From Lineus longissimus (Eukaryota; Nemertea; Pilidiophora; Heteronemertea; Lineidae), in the NCBI RefSeq assembly GCF_910592395.1, contig NC_088322.1, positions 8,115,431-8,179,430 of the forward strand: a stretch of 64,000 bases of DNA. Direction: 5' to 3'. The translations under genes and the position numbers were made by a program. A model generated the notes under the pieces. That model was not told the origin of the DNA. It saw only the letters and a program-made list of their open reading frames with translations, and ran no database searches. Shown piece by piece: positions 13,520 to 27,577 of this stretch. How positions within the stretch are numbered: the first letter of the stretch is position 1; each line of letters opens with the position of its first letter.

Positions 13520-16500
13520 ATGGCTGCGCCACGCATTGACAGTGGGATTGACCTCACAAATATGGATGACATAATCAACGAAATGGATGGAATGGCAGCA
13601 TATTTCGACGATGTCATGGATGTATTTAACACTGGGGTGGGCGACATGGAGTCATCGCCATTGCGGCAGTGTCATTCTGATTCGGATATTCTTGAAAAAG
13701 GATTTAGTAGGCCACCTAAAATTGAAGCCAAAGAAACTGCTCGGAAACGTTTCTTTGAAAAATCAGGTCATTATTGTGAAAATTCCGAACAGGAAGATAA
13801 GATTGCCAGACAATCACAGCATACGGGTCATTCAACGACTAGCTCTGGGGTCTATAGCATCTCTGACGCTAACCTGAATCGTGAACGATTAGTGCTGCCA
13901 TCTATTGGTGACGATTCAGAAGTTTTCACTGAAAAGGGAACAAGGGAGAGAATGAATTTTGATCAAGACGTTGTAAACAAAAATCACATTGTGGGGTCAG
14001 AATTGAAAATATTACCACCTGAGATTTCGATATTCGAATATGCAGTCGATACTACAGAAAGTAATATAGATGGTCAGGCGGGGGTGAATATGATTAAAAA
14101 CCCAAAATTTGATGAGATCAGAGCAAAACTCGCAGCAAAAATTGATGATGTAACAATGAGTTATGATAATTCTAACGAAAACAAAAGATCACCTGTGGGT
14201 AGTTTCAATTTGGATGACTTTGACCTTGATAAAATTATCTGCGAACTCAATTCTGACTTGTACGAACAAGTAAACATGAAACACCAGATTTTTGCCACAA
14301 GTGTACCTCAACCATGGGACCATGAAAAGTTTGAAGAAAAAACAAATGCGTGTGCAGTTGGAAAAAGTTTATCATGGGACATTTTACATACATATTCAGT
14401 GTCAAGCAGCTCACTATCAAATGGGTCGCTTTCGCGGTCAGATTTTCTCGCCATTCCAAATGATCACACCAAACAAAGTCCCGTACTGTCATTCAAAACG
14501 CCATCAAAGGAGAAACCGGGCTCAATGTTCAAAAGTCGAACTCTGCCTAACCTCAGTTTCAAAAAGCGTCCACGCTGTACAGAAGAGACAAACTTGCTAG
14601 GTGTCCCATGTCGTCAAGGGTTTGGTTCGACCGCTTCTGATACTGCTGGTAACAATGTGAAATTTGGACCGACTGGGAACAAAGACCCGAAGCGGTTCAG
14701 TCGGGCATTTGACTTTGGGTCTGCTGAGTCTGAAACAACTGTCAGTTTCCGCATTCCATCCGGTTTTGAATCCGGCTCAAAATCTATGGATTCGTTCGGT
14801 ACAAGGGAGGATCTAGCGTATTGTGATGGGGTAGAAGTTTCAAGCGATTCAATTGGGGGGATTCCCGTAATAGAACCAACTCACATTTGGGCGGGCGACC
14901 AATCAGAGCAAGAAGTAACAAAATCAGAAAAAGAGAGTGCGAGAAATGAAAACGATTTAAAGTCTCCAAAAATCCTGAAAAATCTTGTTCCAAAAAGCAC
15001 ATCTTTGCCAGAATTTCGCTTGAAGAAAATTTTCAAAACTAAACTCAGCAAAATGTCCCCGACAAAATCTTCTGAAAAGACAGTAGAGGTGACTAAAACT
15101 CCTGAAAAAGTTGCCAAAATGCCTGAAAATGTTACTAAAACCCCAGAAAAGGTTACTCAAACACCCGAGACTGCAACAAAACCTACTCAACGAGCTTCAA
15201 GTTTATCTAGATTCTCAAAGAGGTTACGTATTATGGCGAGCCCAGAGCGATTTAAGTGCAAGCAGGAAGGGGGCACTGTCCAAGGCACAGACTCTAACCA
15301 ACATCAAAAGGTATCTGCAGATGAAACAGTCACAGTTGTGGTGCCAGTTCCAGAGGATGTACGGCAAAGTTCTGACAATAAGAGTGATGCAGAGGACACT
15401 CCGGGGGAAAAGGAGGTAGAAGAAGTGGTTGTAGTCAAGCCCAGCTCGAACGATGTGTTTACTCTTGGTAATGAGAATATTGCTGCCATACTAACTGAGT
15501 TTGACACATCTTCAAGTGCAAGGGCTCAGGGTTTTAGTTGTATAACGAAAGATTCCACAAGCCAGGTTGAAACCGATCTTGTTGATAATGCTAAAACAAC
15601 AGTGAATCAGGAAAAGAACAGATGCACAAACAAAACAGGGGTAAAATTCGGTCTGTCCCTGAAAAAGACAGACAATAAGTTTTCTGAAATTCCCTCCAAA
15701 GAACCTGAAAATACTGAAGTAATTTATGATGCTCCGTGGCACAACCAGTTAAGCAAAAGCATAAGTGTTCAAATGTCTTCTAAGTCAAAACCTTCTCATG
15801 AAGTTAACAGGCAAGGGATGGATGGAAAGGATGTTTCAGTTCCAAGATCTCATAGCTATGATTCCATGACAAAAAGGCGCCCATCCGCTGGGATGTCCGG
15901 CCCATTTTTCCCAATCAATTCCTTGCGCGAGTTGTTGAACGGGCAGGAATCGAGCAAGATTAGGAGTGTTAGAGGGCAGAAAGCAGCCCTTATACCGGTT
16001 GAAAAAGACGACCCAAAGGGAGCATTGGAGCAGTTGTTTGCCGATTTGGGTATCAGTGAAGAAGTTTCAGATATTGATCTGGCAAAGAAACAATCCGCTG
16101 ATACAACAAATATTGAGAGAGTCACGGAAGAAGTAAAAACCGAAATCAGTAACTGGAAAACAGACGAAGTTGTAAAGATGTTGGCTGAGTTAGAACTGGA
16201 TACTTTCAGCATTGCTCAGAATGAAAATGAAAAATTGCTGAATCGGAAAAACTTGGACATTTCTGGTGTTAGTGACAACAGTGGTCGGGCCACTACGAAT
16301 GGTTACAGCGAATGTGAGTGGGGGGCAGATGATGTTGCCAAACTGAAAGAAGAGTTGGACCGAAACACTGCAAAAGCTATCGCTCAGAAGGCCCGTGATT
16401 CCATCTGTGAGAACATGGGTGACCTGAGCACGATTCGACCAGGCGCAAAGCTGAGCCCACGGCCGACACACTTAATGCTAGGAAATGTAATCGAGAAGAC

Positions 16501-19259
16501 TTTTGATGAAACGGACATTCAAAATATAGACAAGAGTATTCATAATTTGTTAAACGAAGGTACAGCGATCGATAACCAGTTGAGGAACGCGAGCCATGAA
16601 AATATCTTAGGGATGGATCTAGGTCAGGATTATGACAACATTTTGGATAAAACAAATGGTAATGTTGACAAGTCATTGGAGCTAGCAAGGAAAGAGAAGA
16701 CAAATTTAGAATTGGCACTGTCCCGAAAAAAAGTCACGTACGCAGATCTTGCGCTATGCGGTGAAAAAACGATGAACTTTTTCGCAGAAACTGATCAGGA
16801 AGAGCCCGATTATGATAACTGCGTTGGTCCTGGAAAAGATGATGTTCGCTACACAACAGTATTAGTTGGAAAAAAGGACCAAACACCCATTGATTTTTCG
16901 TCGCTTTTGAAAATTGGGGACACCGGTTCAACAGACTCGTGTTATGAACTTGTCAACATGCAGTTGTCGGATACTCCGGAGTCTTCCCCAGAAAAAGACG
17001 TTGTTGTGGCAAATGACCAGGATGATGATTATCAAGAAATCGGCGAACTTGACCAAGGCAATTACGAGAGCATCCAGGTGCAACAGAATGATGAGGAAAA
17101 TTCCGACCGGAATTTCGATCAACTTTTCTCGTTCCTGACCGAAGTCATTCAAGCCAAAGAAGAGGAGGAGCAGGCGATGAAGAAGTCAACAGAGGCATGT
17201 CCGCCGACGTCAAGTGATTCATCACCTGGCCAGTTATCCTCTGGTTCACTCACGACGCAAGTTTCAACAAAATCTTCCGCCAAGTTATCATCAGGTTCTG
17301 ATTCTCGATCCGGAAGCCACACGTCTGGTTCTTCCAGTCTTTCCAGAATCAGTCAGTTTTCTGGGTCATCGTTTGGGCAGACTTCACAGTCATCTGCTTC
17401 ATCTTCCAGTTGTGTCTCATCGGCAAGAAACGTGTCGCCTGGTCAGACCTCATCTGGATCATCTGCCAAAGTTTCATCCAAGACCAGTCATGTTTCACCT
17501 ACAACTCCTCTCAGCAACTCGTCATCGAAATCTAGTAAGAATTCATCTACCTGTGCCATTCCAAATACAATTGAATCTGTGACTGATTCAAGCCCTCTGG
17601 AGAGTCAACGGAAACATTTCGTATCTGCATATCATCACGATTCATTCAAAAATTCCTATATACGGAGCGTCGTTGTCAAAAATGGCAGTGGGAAATCTGA
17701 GAGTGTCCAGGGTGATGTTATCGTGCATAGAACAGACCCACAAGTGTTGGCAGTATCTAGCTCAAGTTTGTCAAGTGGAAGTTTTAAAACTTGTTCATCC
17801 AATGCGAGTTTTAAAGACGCAGTTAGCTCACCTATTCCACAAAATCCAGATGTAGAACCAGCGAAAGGAGACATTTGCAATGGGAGTCTGGGAACACTTG
17901 TTGATCCTGCAGTTGAAATTGGCTCAAAGGTACTGGGTACACTGCAGGGAAATCTGCGGTCATCGGTTCACTTGGAAATATCATCAGCCACCACCGTTCT
18001 TGAGCCCCTAGGGAACCTAACTCAAACCACTTCTCATCCCCAGTCCCTTGATCAAAAGGCTGATATAAATGAAAACCTTCTACCTCCAGAAATTTGCGAG
18101 TGCGAATTTGCAGAATTCGACCGTTTTATGGAAGAGTTGTGCCGCTCTGACGATGACCCTGCGGTCATGGAAAATTATGAGGAGCGCTGCACAGGACTTT
18201 GTCGCAGGTCAAGTCGGAGTTCGTTGCTGTCTGAGTCGGTTAGCTCACGATCTGTTTCTGACAGTTGTACACAGACAGAGGAGTTAGAACAGAAGGAGCA
18301 AACCAAGAAATCTGTTGATGTCGGTTGCCAAAATACTGACCTAGTGGACACTGCTGAGTTTGACTCGCTTTATCTTTCCGCTACACAAACTGATGATGTC
18401 AAAAAATATTCTGCAAAAACTGATGATCTCACACAATCTTGTGCAAAAACAGATGTAGTGTCGCAATGTTCTGCAATGGCAATTAATGTCACTAACTTTT
18501 CCACGAAATTTGATGATGTCTCACATTCTTCTGCAAAATACAGTGTTGTCTCAGGAAATGATAATGTCACAAACTGCTCCCCAAAAAGTGATGATGTCAC
18601 CAAAGTTGGTGAGACCGAATGCGATTATGTTAATTTCCCAGCGCTTGATGATAGCATCACACACAGCGTGTATTCTGATGATGTCACAGAGTCCTCCAAG
18701 CAAACTGATGACATCCCAGTCACCTATGATCTCGGCGATGATACTTCTGAAAACTTCTACGTCAACATAGACGAAGACGTCAAAGATTTTTGCAGCCGTC
18801 ATGATTTACAATTTACACCAGAGCCCTCTAGCGTATTGTCCCAAAAACGCAAAACCCACGATGAGGACGATTATGAAAATATATTCAATCGCGACGACTC
18901 CCCTGGCGATGGCAACGACGAAGGCAATAGTTCAGACAATCTTTCAGATGATGACTATGAATATATAGCGCCCCCTGGCAGCAGAATTGTATACAAAACT
19001 TCCGATTATGAACATCGCACAGTTGTCATTGATGACAATGACCCGTCTCGCTTAAGCGTGGCGGAAAAACGTCTATTTTTCTCACCGCTTAAATCTTGCT
19101 ACACAGAACCATGTCAAACTGTTGCATTTACGCCAAGGGTTCCTCGGTTAAGTTGGTCGGATAGCGTGACAGTGATTCAGCATGACAATACTGTCGAAAC
19201 GGCGAATATGTGTCAATATAGTATCGAGGAATTAGATGAGTACTATATTGACTATGAGT

Positions 19260-19301
<42 letters not shown>

Positions 19302-19924
19302 TTCATGCTGGAGTTTACGATGTTAATGCTGGTGATGAGGATGATGAAGAAGTTGACAATGACGATGATGATGAAGATGATGTTGAAAAAGATGATGATG
19401 ACAATGATAATGTTGATGATGATGATGGTGCTAGTGATGATGATGATGATAGTGATGGCAATGTTGGAAGTTATAACTTCTGTAATGACCATGATGATGA
19501 TGATGTTTGCGATGGTGATGATAATGATAATGACAATAGTGATGATAATGACAAGGATAATGTATGCGATGATGCCGATAGTGATAAAGATGATGCTGGC
19601 AATGATGTTGATGGTCACTTTCATGATCATGATGACGATAATGAATATGACAGCGAAAACGATTACGAGTTAGGAGATTTCAGCGACATTGCCGGAACCA
19701 GGGAAGGTCATGGACATTATTACACATATGACCCCGAACTCCATGAGTATGTTTACGATTTAGAATCTTTTTCTGATGTTGACGGTTTTGATCCTTCCAG
19801 ACTCAGCCTCGCCGAGAAGATGAAACTTTTCTCCGAGCGAAACCAAGAAAAACCTCCACCGAAACGTGATGCACCTGTTACACGACGAAAAACAAGGCGA
19901 TTGCAGTCGAGATTTGCCACCCAG
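13520..19924 (+). CDS. svil: Supervillin, alternative first coding exon A (giant, acidic and Ser/Asp-rich)
   Basis: The ATG at 13520 (context AAAATGG) follows an in-frame TGA at 13451. The exon runs 2135 codons to the donor CAG|GTAGGT and ends in phase 0 with ...SRFATQ, fitting the shared exon at 49814 that begins PVTTEEV. Most of it looks disordered. Visible parts are an acidic N-terminus (residues 1-40), a Thr-Pro repeat TKTPEKV/TQTPETA (about 524-556), a Ser-rich block (about 1224-1345), degenerate repeats of TDDVT..SAK type (about 1622-1740), a run of DDYEN/DDYEY tyrosine motifs, an Asp/Asn tract with a pure poly-Asp core (about 1913-2055), and two copies of DPSRLS(V/L)AEK at residues 1841 and 2091. 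The last 40 residues are strongly basic. Supervillins have long disordered N-termini that bind myosin II and F-actin; that this exon does so is inference. Open frame continues 19 codons past the donor, which I read as intron. Confidence 0.85.
19257..19302 (+). repeat. Coding GAT microsatellite (poly-Asp)
   Basis: About fourteen uninterrupted GAT codons lie inside exon A, followed by some 350 bases of interrupted GAT/GAC/AAT-rich sequence. The pure repeat is expected to vary in length between alleles, always by whole codons. It produces open frames of poly-Met and poly-Ile type on other frames and the opposite strand, which are artefacts. Confidence 0.95.
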
Positions 19925-20772
19925 GTAGGTTTAGTTTCTGTATTCTCTTATGGGAGGGATTATTTCCGTTATGGCGTTTGAAATAGTTTTTTATGATTAC
20001 ACAGGGGACTTGGGAGAGGCGGCTATTGCACATGAAATTTATAAATGCGTTGAAAATGAGTGGGAATCATTTATTCTAGACTTTTAAAAAATGTGTAATA
20101 GTGAAAACATGAATGGTGTTTTTTTTGAAACAGGCTCTTTGTTTCGCTAAAAACGTGTATCTACATTTGTACATGTAAGCTTACTTTTTGTGTTGCCATC
20201 TCGTGAACACATTTAAAGGGAAGATACATGCAGGAGCCAGGGGACCATGATATGTTGCATGAAGTTGCCAATAGGGGTTTCTTCTATCTCACAATGCGGA
20301 AGAACTGTTCATGCTTTGTAAGAGGAATATAGTTATCTCTAAATATACACAACCCAGGCCCCTAACTGCAGTGCCTACTGGACACTTGAAGACTACAAAC
20401 TTGACCCCCTGGCTCATGCAGATTTGACCCCCTTTCACAACTATTTCTTGTTTTGACTATATTTTCTATGTAAATCCTCATTTCAAAGTTGGATGAAATC
20501 CTCATCCGCAAAATTGGACGGAAGGTATTTTTCGTCTCATTCCACGAATGTTTAGAAGGTTCTTCACAAGAGTATTCAACATGCAACTTCAAAATATTTA
20601 TGTTGTACCGTTATTTTGGTATAACTAAAAATATTTTACTTCATGTAAACCAAAGAAGGTCTTTATCGTCATAAAGCATTCGCTCTTTCTTGAAAATGTC
20701 TCTCTCATTTCTCAGTAATTGTTTGGGGATCGCCAGATAACAGAGCGGCTCATTTATATCAGTGTCTGAAGA

Positions 20773-20840
20773 TATGGGAACAGGCGGCACTGTGTACAGT
20801 TCCTTAAAACATACTGTACACAGTGCCGCCTGTTCCCATA
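20773..20840. repeat. Perfect 28-bp inverted repeat with a 12-base loop
   Basis: The left arm 20773-20800 (starts TATGGGAACAGGCGG) is exactly complementary to the right arm 20813-20840, with loop TCCTTAAAACAT. The arms are more GC-rich than their surroundings. Outside the arms, CATTTATATCAGTGTC on the left and CATTTATGTCAGTGTC on the right form a near-identical direct repeat. The structure lies 0.85 kb after exon A on the transcribed strand. Confidence 0.95.
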
Positions 20841-23800
20841 GCTTCATCATTTATGTCAGTGTCCCAATTGTCATGTTGCGGCAGATATTCTAGAAAACCG
20901 AAAGCATTACACCGGTCAGCTGACACACTTGGTCAGTGATTGGTTCATTATGCTTAGCTGAAAACTCTTGTGAGGACTTTCTTCTTACATTTGCATGAAA
21001 CAGCAACATTTATTATCAATTATCACTTCAAAACATGTATTTGAATTACAGGCTGTGTCATGGCCACCAATTTAGATGTTTATTTCAGGGTGGGGATCAC
21101 TCAGCATCTTGTAGAAGTGAAAATGCACTAACTACAATGTTGCAAATCATTGAAAAGGCCTGGAACTTCTGTATCCATTTTGTCTACATATAAACCCATC
21201 TGCCTTCGTGGGTATTTACACCATAAGAAATTTTAAAATTCGAGTTTAATTTTCAAATTTTTGATCGAACAGACCCCTTTAAAAGACCAAAATATCATTG
21301 TCAGAACTACTGGGCCTCAAAAAATATTTTTATCTTTCATTTATTGTTTCTTCTTTCAGAATATCTTTGAATGCCTGTGGTTCTTTTTCAGTTTTTGTTT
21401 CATATTAGTAATTCATCACAGTATTTGTTATCATGTATCGAGAATTATTTGATTTGTCAAATTGTGCCCGAGGTATCAGTTTTGGCTTTTATCAGTAGTA
21501 TCACCATCTTCCGAGTAGGAAAGTAAGTGAAATTCCCACAGCCATGATAGCAGTACCTCTAACCACATGTAGATAGCAGCACTTAAGTTTTTTATTCACT
21601 GTCACGATCAACTCAGCTTTATCTTGTAGAGGGCATGTTCTTGTTAGAATCTATTGGGCAGGCAAATCAGGAGCTGGCTTGTTGAGAAACCACTTGCACA
21701 CCGCAAAAAGCATCAATTACAAGAAAACATTTTTGAGACGATATAAACTTCTATCACTTTCTTTCAGGATTCTCACTGGTACTGTCCCTTGAGCTGATAC
21801 TGGTTAATTATATACCCACCCCTTTATTGCCGTGCAGCCCCATCCATATGTTTGTGAAAACACAATTTTCAGATTTTTCGTCCATTATTTGGTGGCACAT
21901 GCTGGCAAGCAGGGGTGTTTTCCGCCTGGCCAGGTAAATCACACTCCCAAGTAGTCCCTTTAACATAGATGGATGTCCTTCTGTGGTTCTCAAATTTGGA
22001 GGACTGGTGGCCTTGTTTTCCCCTGGGAGGGATTATCCTCTGCACTCATTGGGGGAGCTGAGACAAGGAGCTTTAGCAAACTTTGAATCACCCATCGAAT
22101 CTTAATTTGCGTTATGCTGGAAAAGTCGAGGTGTAGTGTGAAAAGGTCAATATAAGAAAATTACTTGTTTGAAACAACTTTTATACGTCAGAATGATGAC
22201 TTACACATAGTGACAGTATTTGCTTGTAAGGACTTCGCATCGTGGGGTATTGTAGTCAAAATTGTAGGTTTTGAACATCGGAAACTACTGAGAAATTGCC
22301 AAATTAAACATTTTTGGAAATCCATGCACCACGATTGTTCACATCTGAGAACAAAGCCAGCGACCTAAAGAAAATATTGTATAGTCTTAAATTGTAGGTT
22401 TTCAACACATTACTTGAAACAGCTCTTTAAAAACATAAGATTACTTCAAGAGATTTGTCAAATTGTCGGTGGACATCTGACTTTGCCTGATAGATGGGTC
22501 CAAGCTGATCCTTAAATTGGCCCCTTTTTCTGTTCGTCTATGGGACAATATTATTCTTGCGGATGTCCCAAATTAAATGTTTCGGTGAGATAAAAGTAGT
22601 TGTAAATGTTTTTGGATTGCAAAATTAGGGTTAAGTTGTTAGGCTGGGACCCGGTTTGTTGGTTTTTTGTCTGTGAAGGTCTTTTGGGGTTTAAACTTTA
22701 AAAGCAATCATGTTTAGCCATTGGTGGTCTATTGAATCCTTACAAAAGAGACAAGGTTGATCACCTTGGCTGGTCTGGTATATAAATAGTGCATCAAAGT
22801 GAATTTTGCACGATTAGCATATTAGCCTACCTCTACATTTTTATGTACCTTTTCATTTCCTGATCTAAACTCCAGCGCAGATAAGTTAGCTAGATTCCAC
22901 CTGCTGAACATGTAGACAGAATGGTGTTCTATTCTGAAACTCCTGAAAGGACTTCCACTGGCGCGGGCAATGGACATTGTGGTGCTCGTGCAAAATTCAC
23001 TTTAAAGCTGATGACCACGTGTTCAAAAACCCAATCGGCCAAGCTAGAAACAGGGATGGGACCAGATTGTGCCATAAATGTACTCGATTTTACCAACCAA
23101 CAACTTCCTGCACACCACACCTTTGGGACCATTCAAAGACGTCAAGAAAAATAGCAAAAAACTCAAATGCGATAAATGTTTCTAAACACTCTTTCTATAC
23201 GTCTACATGCATCGCCCAAGGCCTGAACTTTCTTATTAGGCCTACTGTGATATACCATGCACCACTTATGCCACACTTTTGTTCGAGTTTTGTATTGACC
23301 TCTTTCAACTTTTTCCTTCAAGAATAGCATTGGTGGTAATAGAGGATTTTCTTGCTTTATGAGTGAGCTGTGTACAAGCTAGGCTATTCTAGGCCCTTTT
23401 ACCCCACCCTTTAAGCTTAACACGCAGCATATAGCATTAGTCCCTATGTACATGATGTATGATTAGCCCTTTTGATCTCACCCCAGCCCATTCAAAACAT
23501 TGGTCAAGCTTTCTCTTTAGGGAAAGTTGTTTGCTTCAAACACTCAATTTATCAAAATAATGTTATTGCAGACCCAGAGGGTTAATTAATTTGAAATCTC
23601 TGCCATAAATATTGATGTACACAATGGCACCTGTTGTGTGTCTACTGCCTACTTTATGAAAAAATTTTGCAGAAAATCGGCCCACGCTCCGAAAATTTTG
23701 CAGAGGTCTTGTCAATACAATGAAATTATCATAGCCAATAGAAACCTGTACAACATCATCGCAGTTTATACACAATTGCGCATTCTTATAACCTGGGTCA

Positions 23801-24458
23801 AAATAGCTCAGGGGGTGAGAACGCTTTGTGGAAAAGCCTAAACACCTGATTCATACTTGTAATGTCTAGCATGCTTTCATAAAGCAGTTTTCCTCATATT
23901 GAGGATGTCCTGTTGGAATTTTAAAAAAGTGTCCTGCTGGTTTAATTGGAGGAATTTTGAATTTATACACATTCAGAAACATACGGTTGTTTTTATCGTA
24001 TTTCATGGGATAAATTGAATACAGGTTTGATTGCATTGGTTTCATCAATTTTGTTGTTATCTGTGTGCGAGTTGTGATTTCATTTCGATGATGGATGGAA
24101 AAGTCACTTGGATAGATTCAGTGAATGAAGTGGACGTGCAGATTTGTCCGGAGGATGCAATGAAATGTGCAGATTTAACCAGAGGATGCAATGGAACTTT
24201 TAAGAAATTGCCAGTTTCTGCTTGGAAGGCTTCAATCTCATATGTAATGATGAAGAAATAGCTGCTTCAATTTCTCGGTCCTGTCGACTGAGATAATATT
24301 CAGTGTTTATGGAAAATTTAGGAGATCGGGGAATAACTTTCAGATTCTACATTTGTGGAAGGAATGCTCAAGTGTTGGGAAGTATCATGCTCAATTATTG
24401 AAGGACTTTGACTATTTGGGGGTGGGGGGGAATCATAAAATAAGTTGTCGTGACTCAA

Positions 24459-24522
24459 ATGGTACCATCAGAATGTGCTATCAAGAGCTTTTCAATTCAC
24501 GAATGGTCATGTCAGTAGGTTT
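24459..24522 (+). repeat. Single dispersed copy of the 65-bp repeat
   Basis: GGTACCATCAGAATGTGCT, then AAGAGCTTTTCAATTCACGAATGGTCATGTCAG with a shared order of blocks, matches the units at 4459-4655 in the same orientation. Confidence 0.65.
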
Positions 24523-27500
24523 TCACAATTCTAGAGGTTGAAAATGAGTAATCATAACTCCAATAATATGATCGAGGTGTGAGCTGTCCAAATAAGGAAT
24601 GGTCAATCAATAGGGTTAGCCAGTTCTGAACCTTTTGCATTTCCTATTTTTGACTGGTTTATTACAAGTGTCGTTTTTCGCATAGACTGTCATGGCTAAA
24701 AAAATTAGTACGACTCCATGACCTGTTGCAATTGTTGTCATGTAACATGTTTTTGGTGTTAAATTCCAATATATAATTATATTCTGATGTCAAACCACTT
24801 GGTGTAGATGCTTGATGTCACCAATCAATGACCAGTTCTGAATATTCAATTCAAGCCGAAATATCATGCACATGTAGGCGTTCCATGTCATCCGACATGT
24901 TCGATTTGGATAGACATTGGGTTGGCGACATCAAGTTGTCCGTCATGACATCATATTCGTGCTTGGCCTTTGTTTTGATCTCGTAGTTATTTAAAACTGG
25001 TCTTATATCAGTGAAACTGGAGTATTTGGGTGGAATATGCTGAATAGAATTCAGCGAGTGACAGTCAACAAAAGCCTTAAATAACATATGAATCGAGCAA
25101 TAAAATAATCACTGATCCCCTTGTAAGAACTTAATATAAAGCAAAGGTAGACGACGAATAGCATTAAAAATTATCAATTCCCTTTAGTATCGGACCTTTG
25201 CTGTTGCACATATTTTACCATTTTAGGTTAAGTAGGCCGATTTGTTTAAACTGGCCTTAATAATCATAAAAGGTTTATTTGAGTTTGGAAAAGTGGCCAA
25301 TTATATTTTCAACAGAAATGTTAAAGTGGGTTATTTCTGAAGTTTTAGAAATTGTGGGACCCATCTTAATTTGGCCAGCACAATTTTGTTAAGGGGGGTA
25401 TCGCATTTAGCTAACTGCACCATTCACATTGCAAGTCAAGCCGTTTAAGATTTAGCTCTATACATGTTTATGTACATGAACTTATGTGCAAAACATGTCT
25501 CTATGAAGGCATTCATTGTACTGTCATAATATAAGCATCGGAAATATCTTAAAATATCTCATGTGAATGTGTGCTTAGAAAACAGCATGCATAAAATTCT
25601 ATGAGCAGAAATATGAATTCTGAAGGAGTTCATATCGAAATATTTGAATATATCATATGCGCGAGTCAAGTGGGGTGTCTTTTGATAGTGGAAATTTGAG
25701 CAAACAGGGCATACTGAATTCATGCAATCTTGAAAATATTTTTGTAAAATATGAATGCATGTTTCGAGTAAAACCCTTACTCACTAAAAAAAATTTGCAT
25801 TGAATTATGGTATATGGAAAGGTCAGTCGTTGAGCATTATGGAAAGGTCAGTGGTTGAGCATTATGAAATTCAATCCATCATGTTCGTAGTCTTGTTGTT
25901 TTGGGAGGAGTCCTGTTGGCAGGTGTTAGTTTGTGGCCTCGGGCAATTCACTCTTCATTAAAATGAGATGAAATGAAATGGAGAGAAGACCTTGCACCTC
26001 ATACGTGCACCTTCAAAAGAGGAATGGAGTGGGGCAAAATTCAGAGTCTGTTGAGTTGGCTAGGACTGTACACTTGTTGAGAGCACTTGTTTTCATGAGC
26101 TGTTGGATTAATGATAGAATCCAAGTACGGAGGGAAAATACTCCATTCTCGAAAGCCACTCATTTAACCTGCTGTAAGTCTGTCAGCACAAAGGACTCAA
26201 TAATTCAGATGAACTTCCATCTGGTTCACTTCAGATCCTCGCCACTAATCGTGTGTATGAAAAATTTACAGTTTTCGTTACTCAGTGCCTTTTCAGGGCC
26301 ACTTCTTGATATTAAAAATTGATATGATATTCCTGAGAACTCATACAGTATGTAGTCGGTATTCTCTTCAGCATTACAAAAACGGAGGAGTACCTGTCTT
26401 GAAAATTTTTTTTGCAATTCCCCCAGCCCATTGCACTTTCTCCCCCTCTAAATATTCATAAGTTAATACTGGCAGAGAGAATATGCTTGAATAGCATGTC
26501 TGATTTAATAGAGAATGACACTACCAATCTGAACTATACATCTACTTTGAAATATTGTAGATACTGCCTTGTTTGTTAGGTTGAAGTGATGTCATTGCTG
26601 TGGCTTGTAATAACATGCGTTTTGCCTTAGGCCACATTCTCATAAAATGAAATTGTGTTGCTCTACTTATCTGGAACAATACAATACCATTAACTTTCAT
26701 ATTTTTTACTGTGGTCATAATTATTGATGTTTTAAGATCATGCTCTGGTTGTTGTTTGAATGAAATGTCTCATTCCAGGTATTTAAGTGCTTTGCCCAAG
26801 GCCATAACTTGAATTACAGTTTCAATTTTACCGCTTTTCCTCTAAAAGTGACCCTGACTTAACTTGACCCGAACCCCCCCCCCCCCCAGCAAATCTGGAC
26901 TAACCTTGCCAATGCATTGTTTCCATGGGAATTGCCTCCCCATCCCTAGCAACATGTAGTCGTCGACAGTCATATTGGTTTCTGCAGTCAGTGCTCTACA
27001 GCCGCAGAAAACAGGCGTATTTGCCCGGCGTCTGTGTCCAATATCTACAGATTCTAGGGATACAGCGATGCTGTGACGGGTTTGGTTCATTTTTTTCATA
27101 TTCTGTGCTTTTTGGTGATGATTTTGCCTTTGTAGGATTTGAATAATCTTCTCAGCGGAAATTTTATTGGATTCTGCGTTTTGAGATCAGTTCGGCTGTT
27201 GGAGACATACGGCCATTGAATTATGTATTCTTAGACGTGTCACACACTGTATTGATACATTGTGGACTAAGTATCACATGCGGCTGTTGTCATTCCTGGA
27301 AATGATTGAATCACTTTTTCTGTGGTAGTTTTGGGAGCGAATCTTCTGTTGGATCTTGCTGACTCTTGAATTCTATGTCTTCTAACACTGGAGCATGCAA
27401 AATAATATGTGATCATGAGATCAGAGATACATGTACATGTACATGTGTAGCGGCCATTCCTTGCAATAGGGTTATCATCTATTGTATGGAAGTGACTGGT

Positions 27501-27577
27501 GAGGCTAACTCATTCGATTCTTCAAGGATATGACTTGTTGCCAGGTGCATAAAATAGAAATTGTTTAAGAAATTGGG

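Noticed and set aside
19232-19673. Long open frames of poly-Ile/Val (minus strand) and poly-Met (plus strand, other frame)
   Set aside because: They are the complement and frameshift of the GAT/GAC-rich coding tract of exon A.
19925-19981. Continuation of exon A to the stop at 19979
   Set aside because: A strong donor CAG|GTAGGT in the right phase lies at 19924; the extension looks like intron translation.
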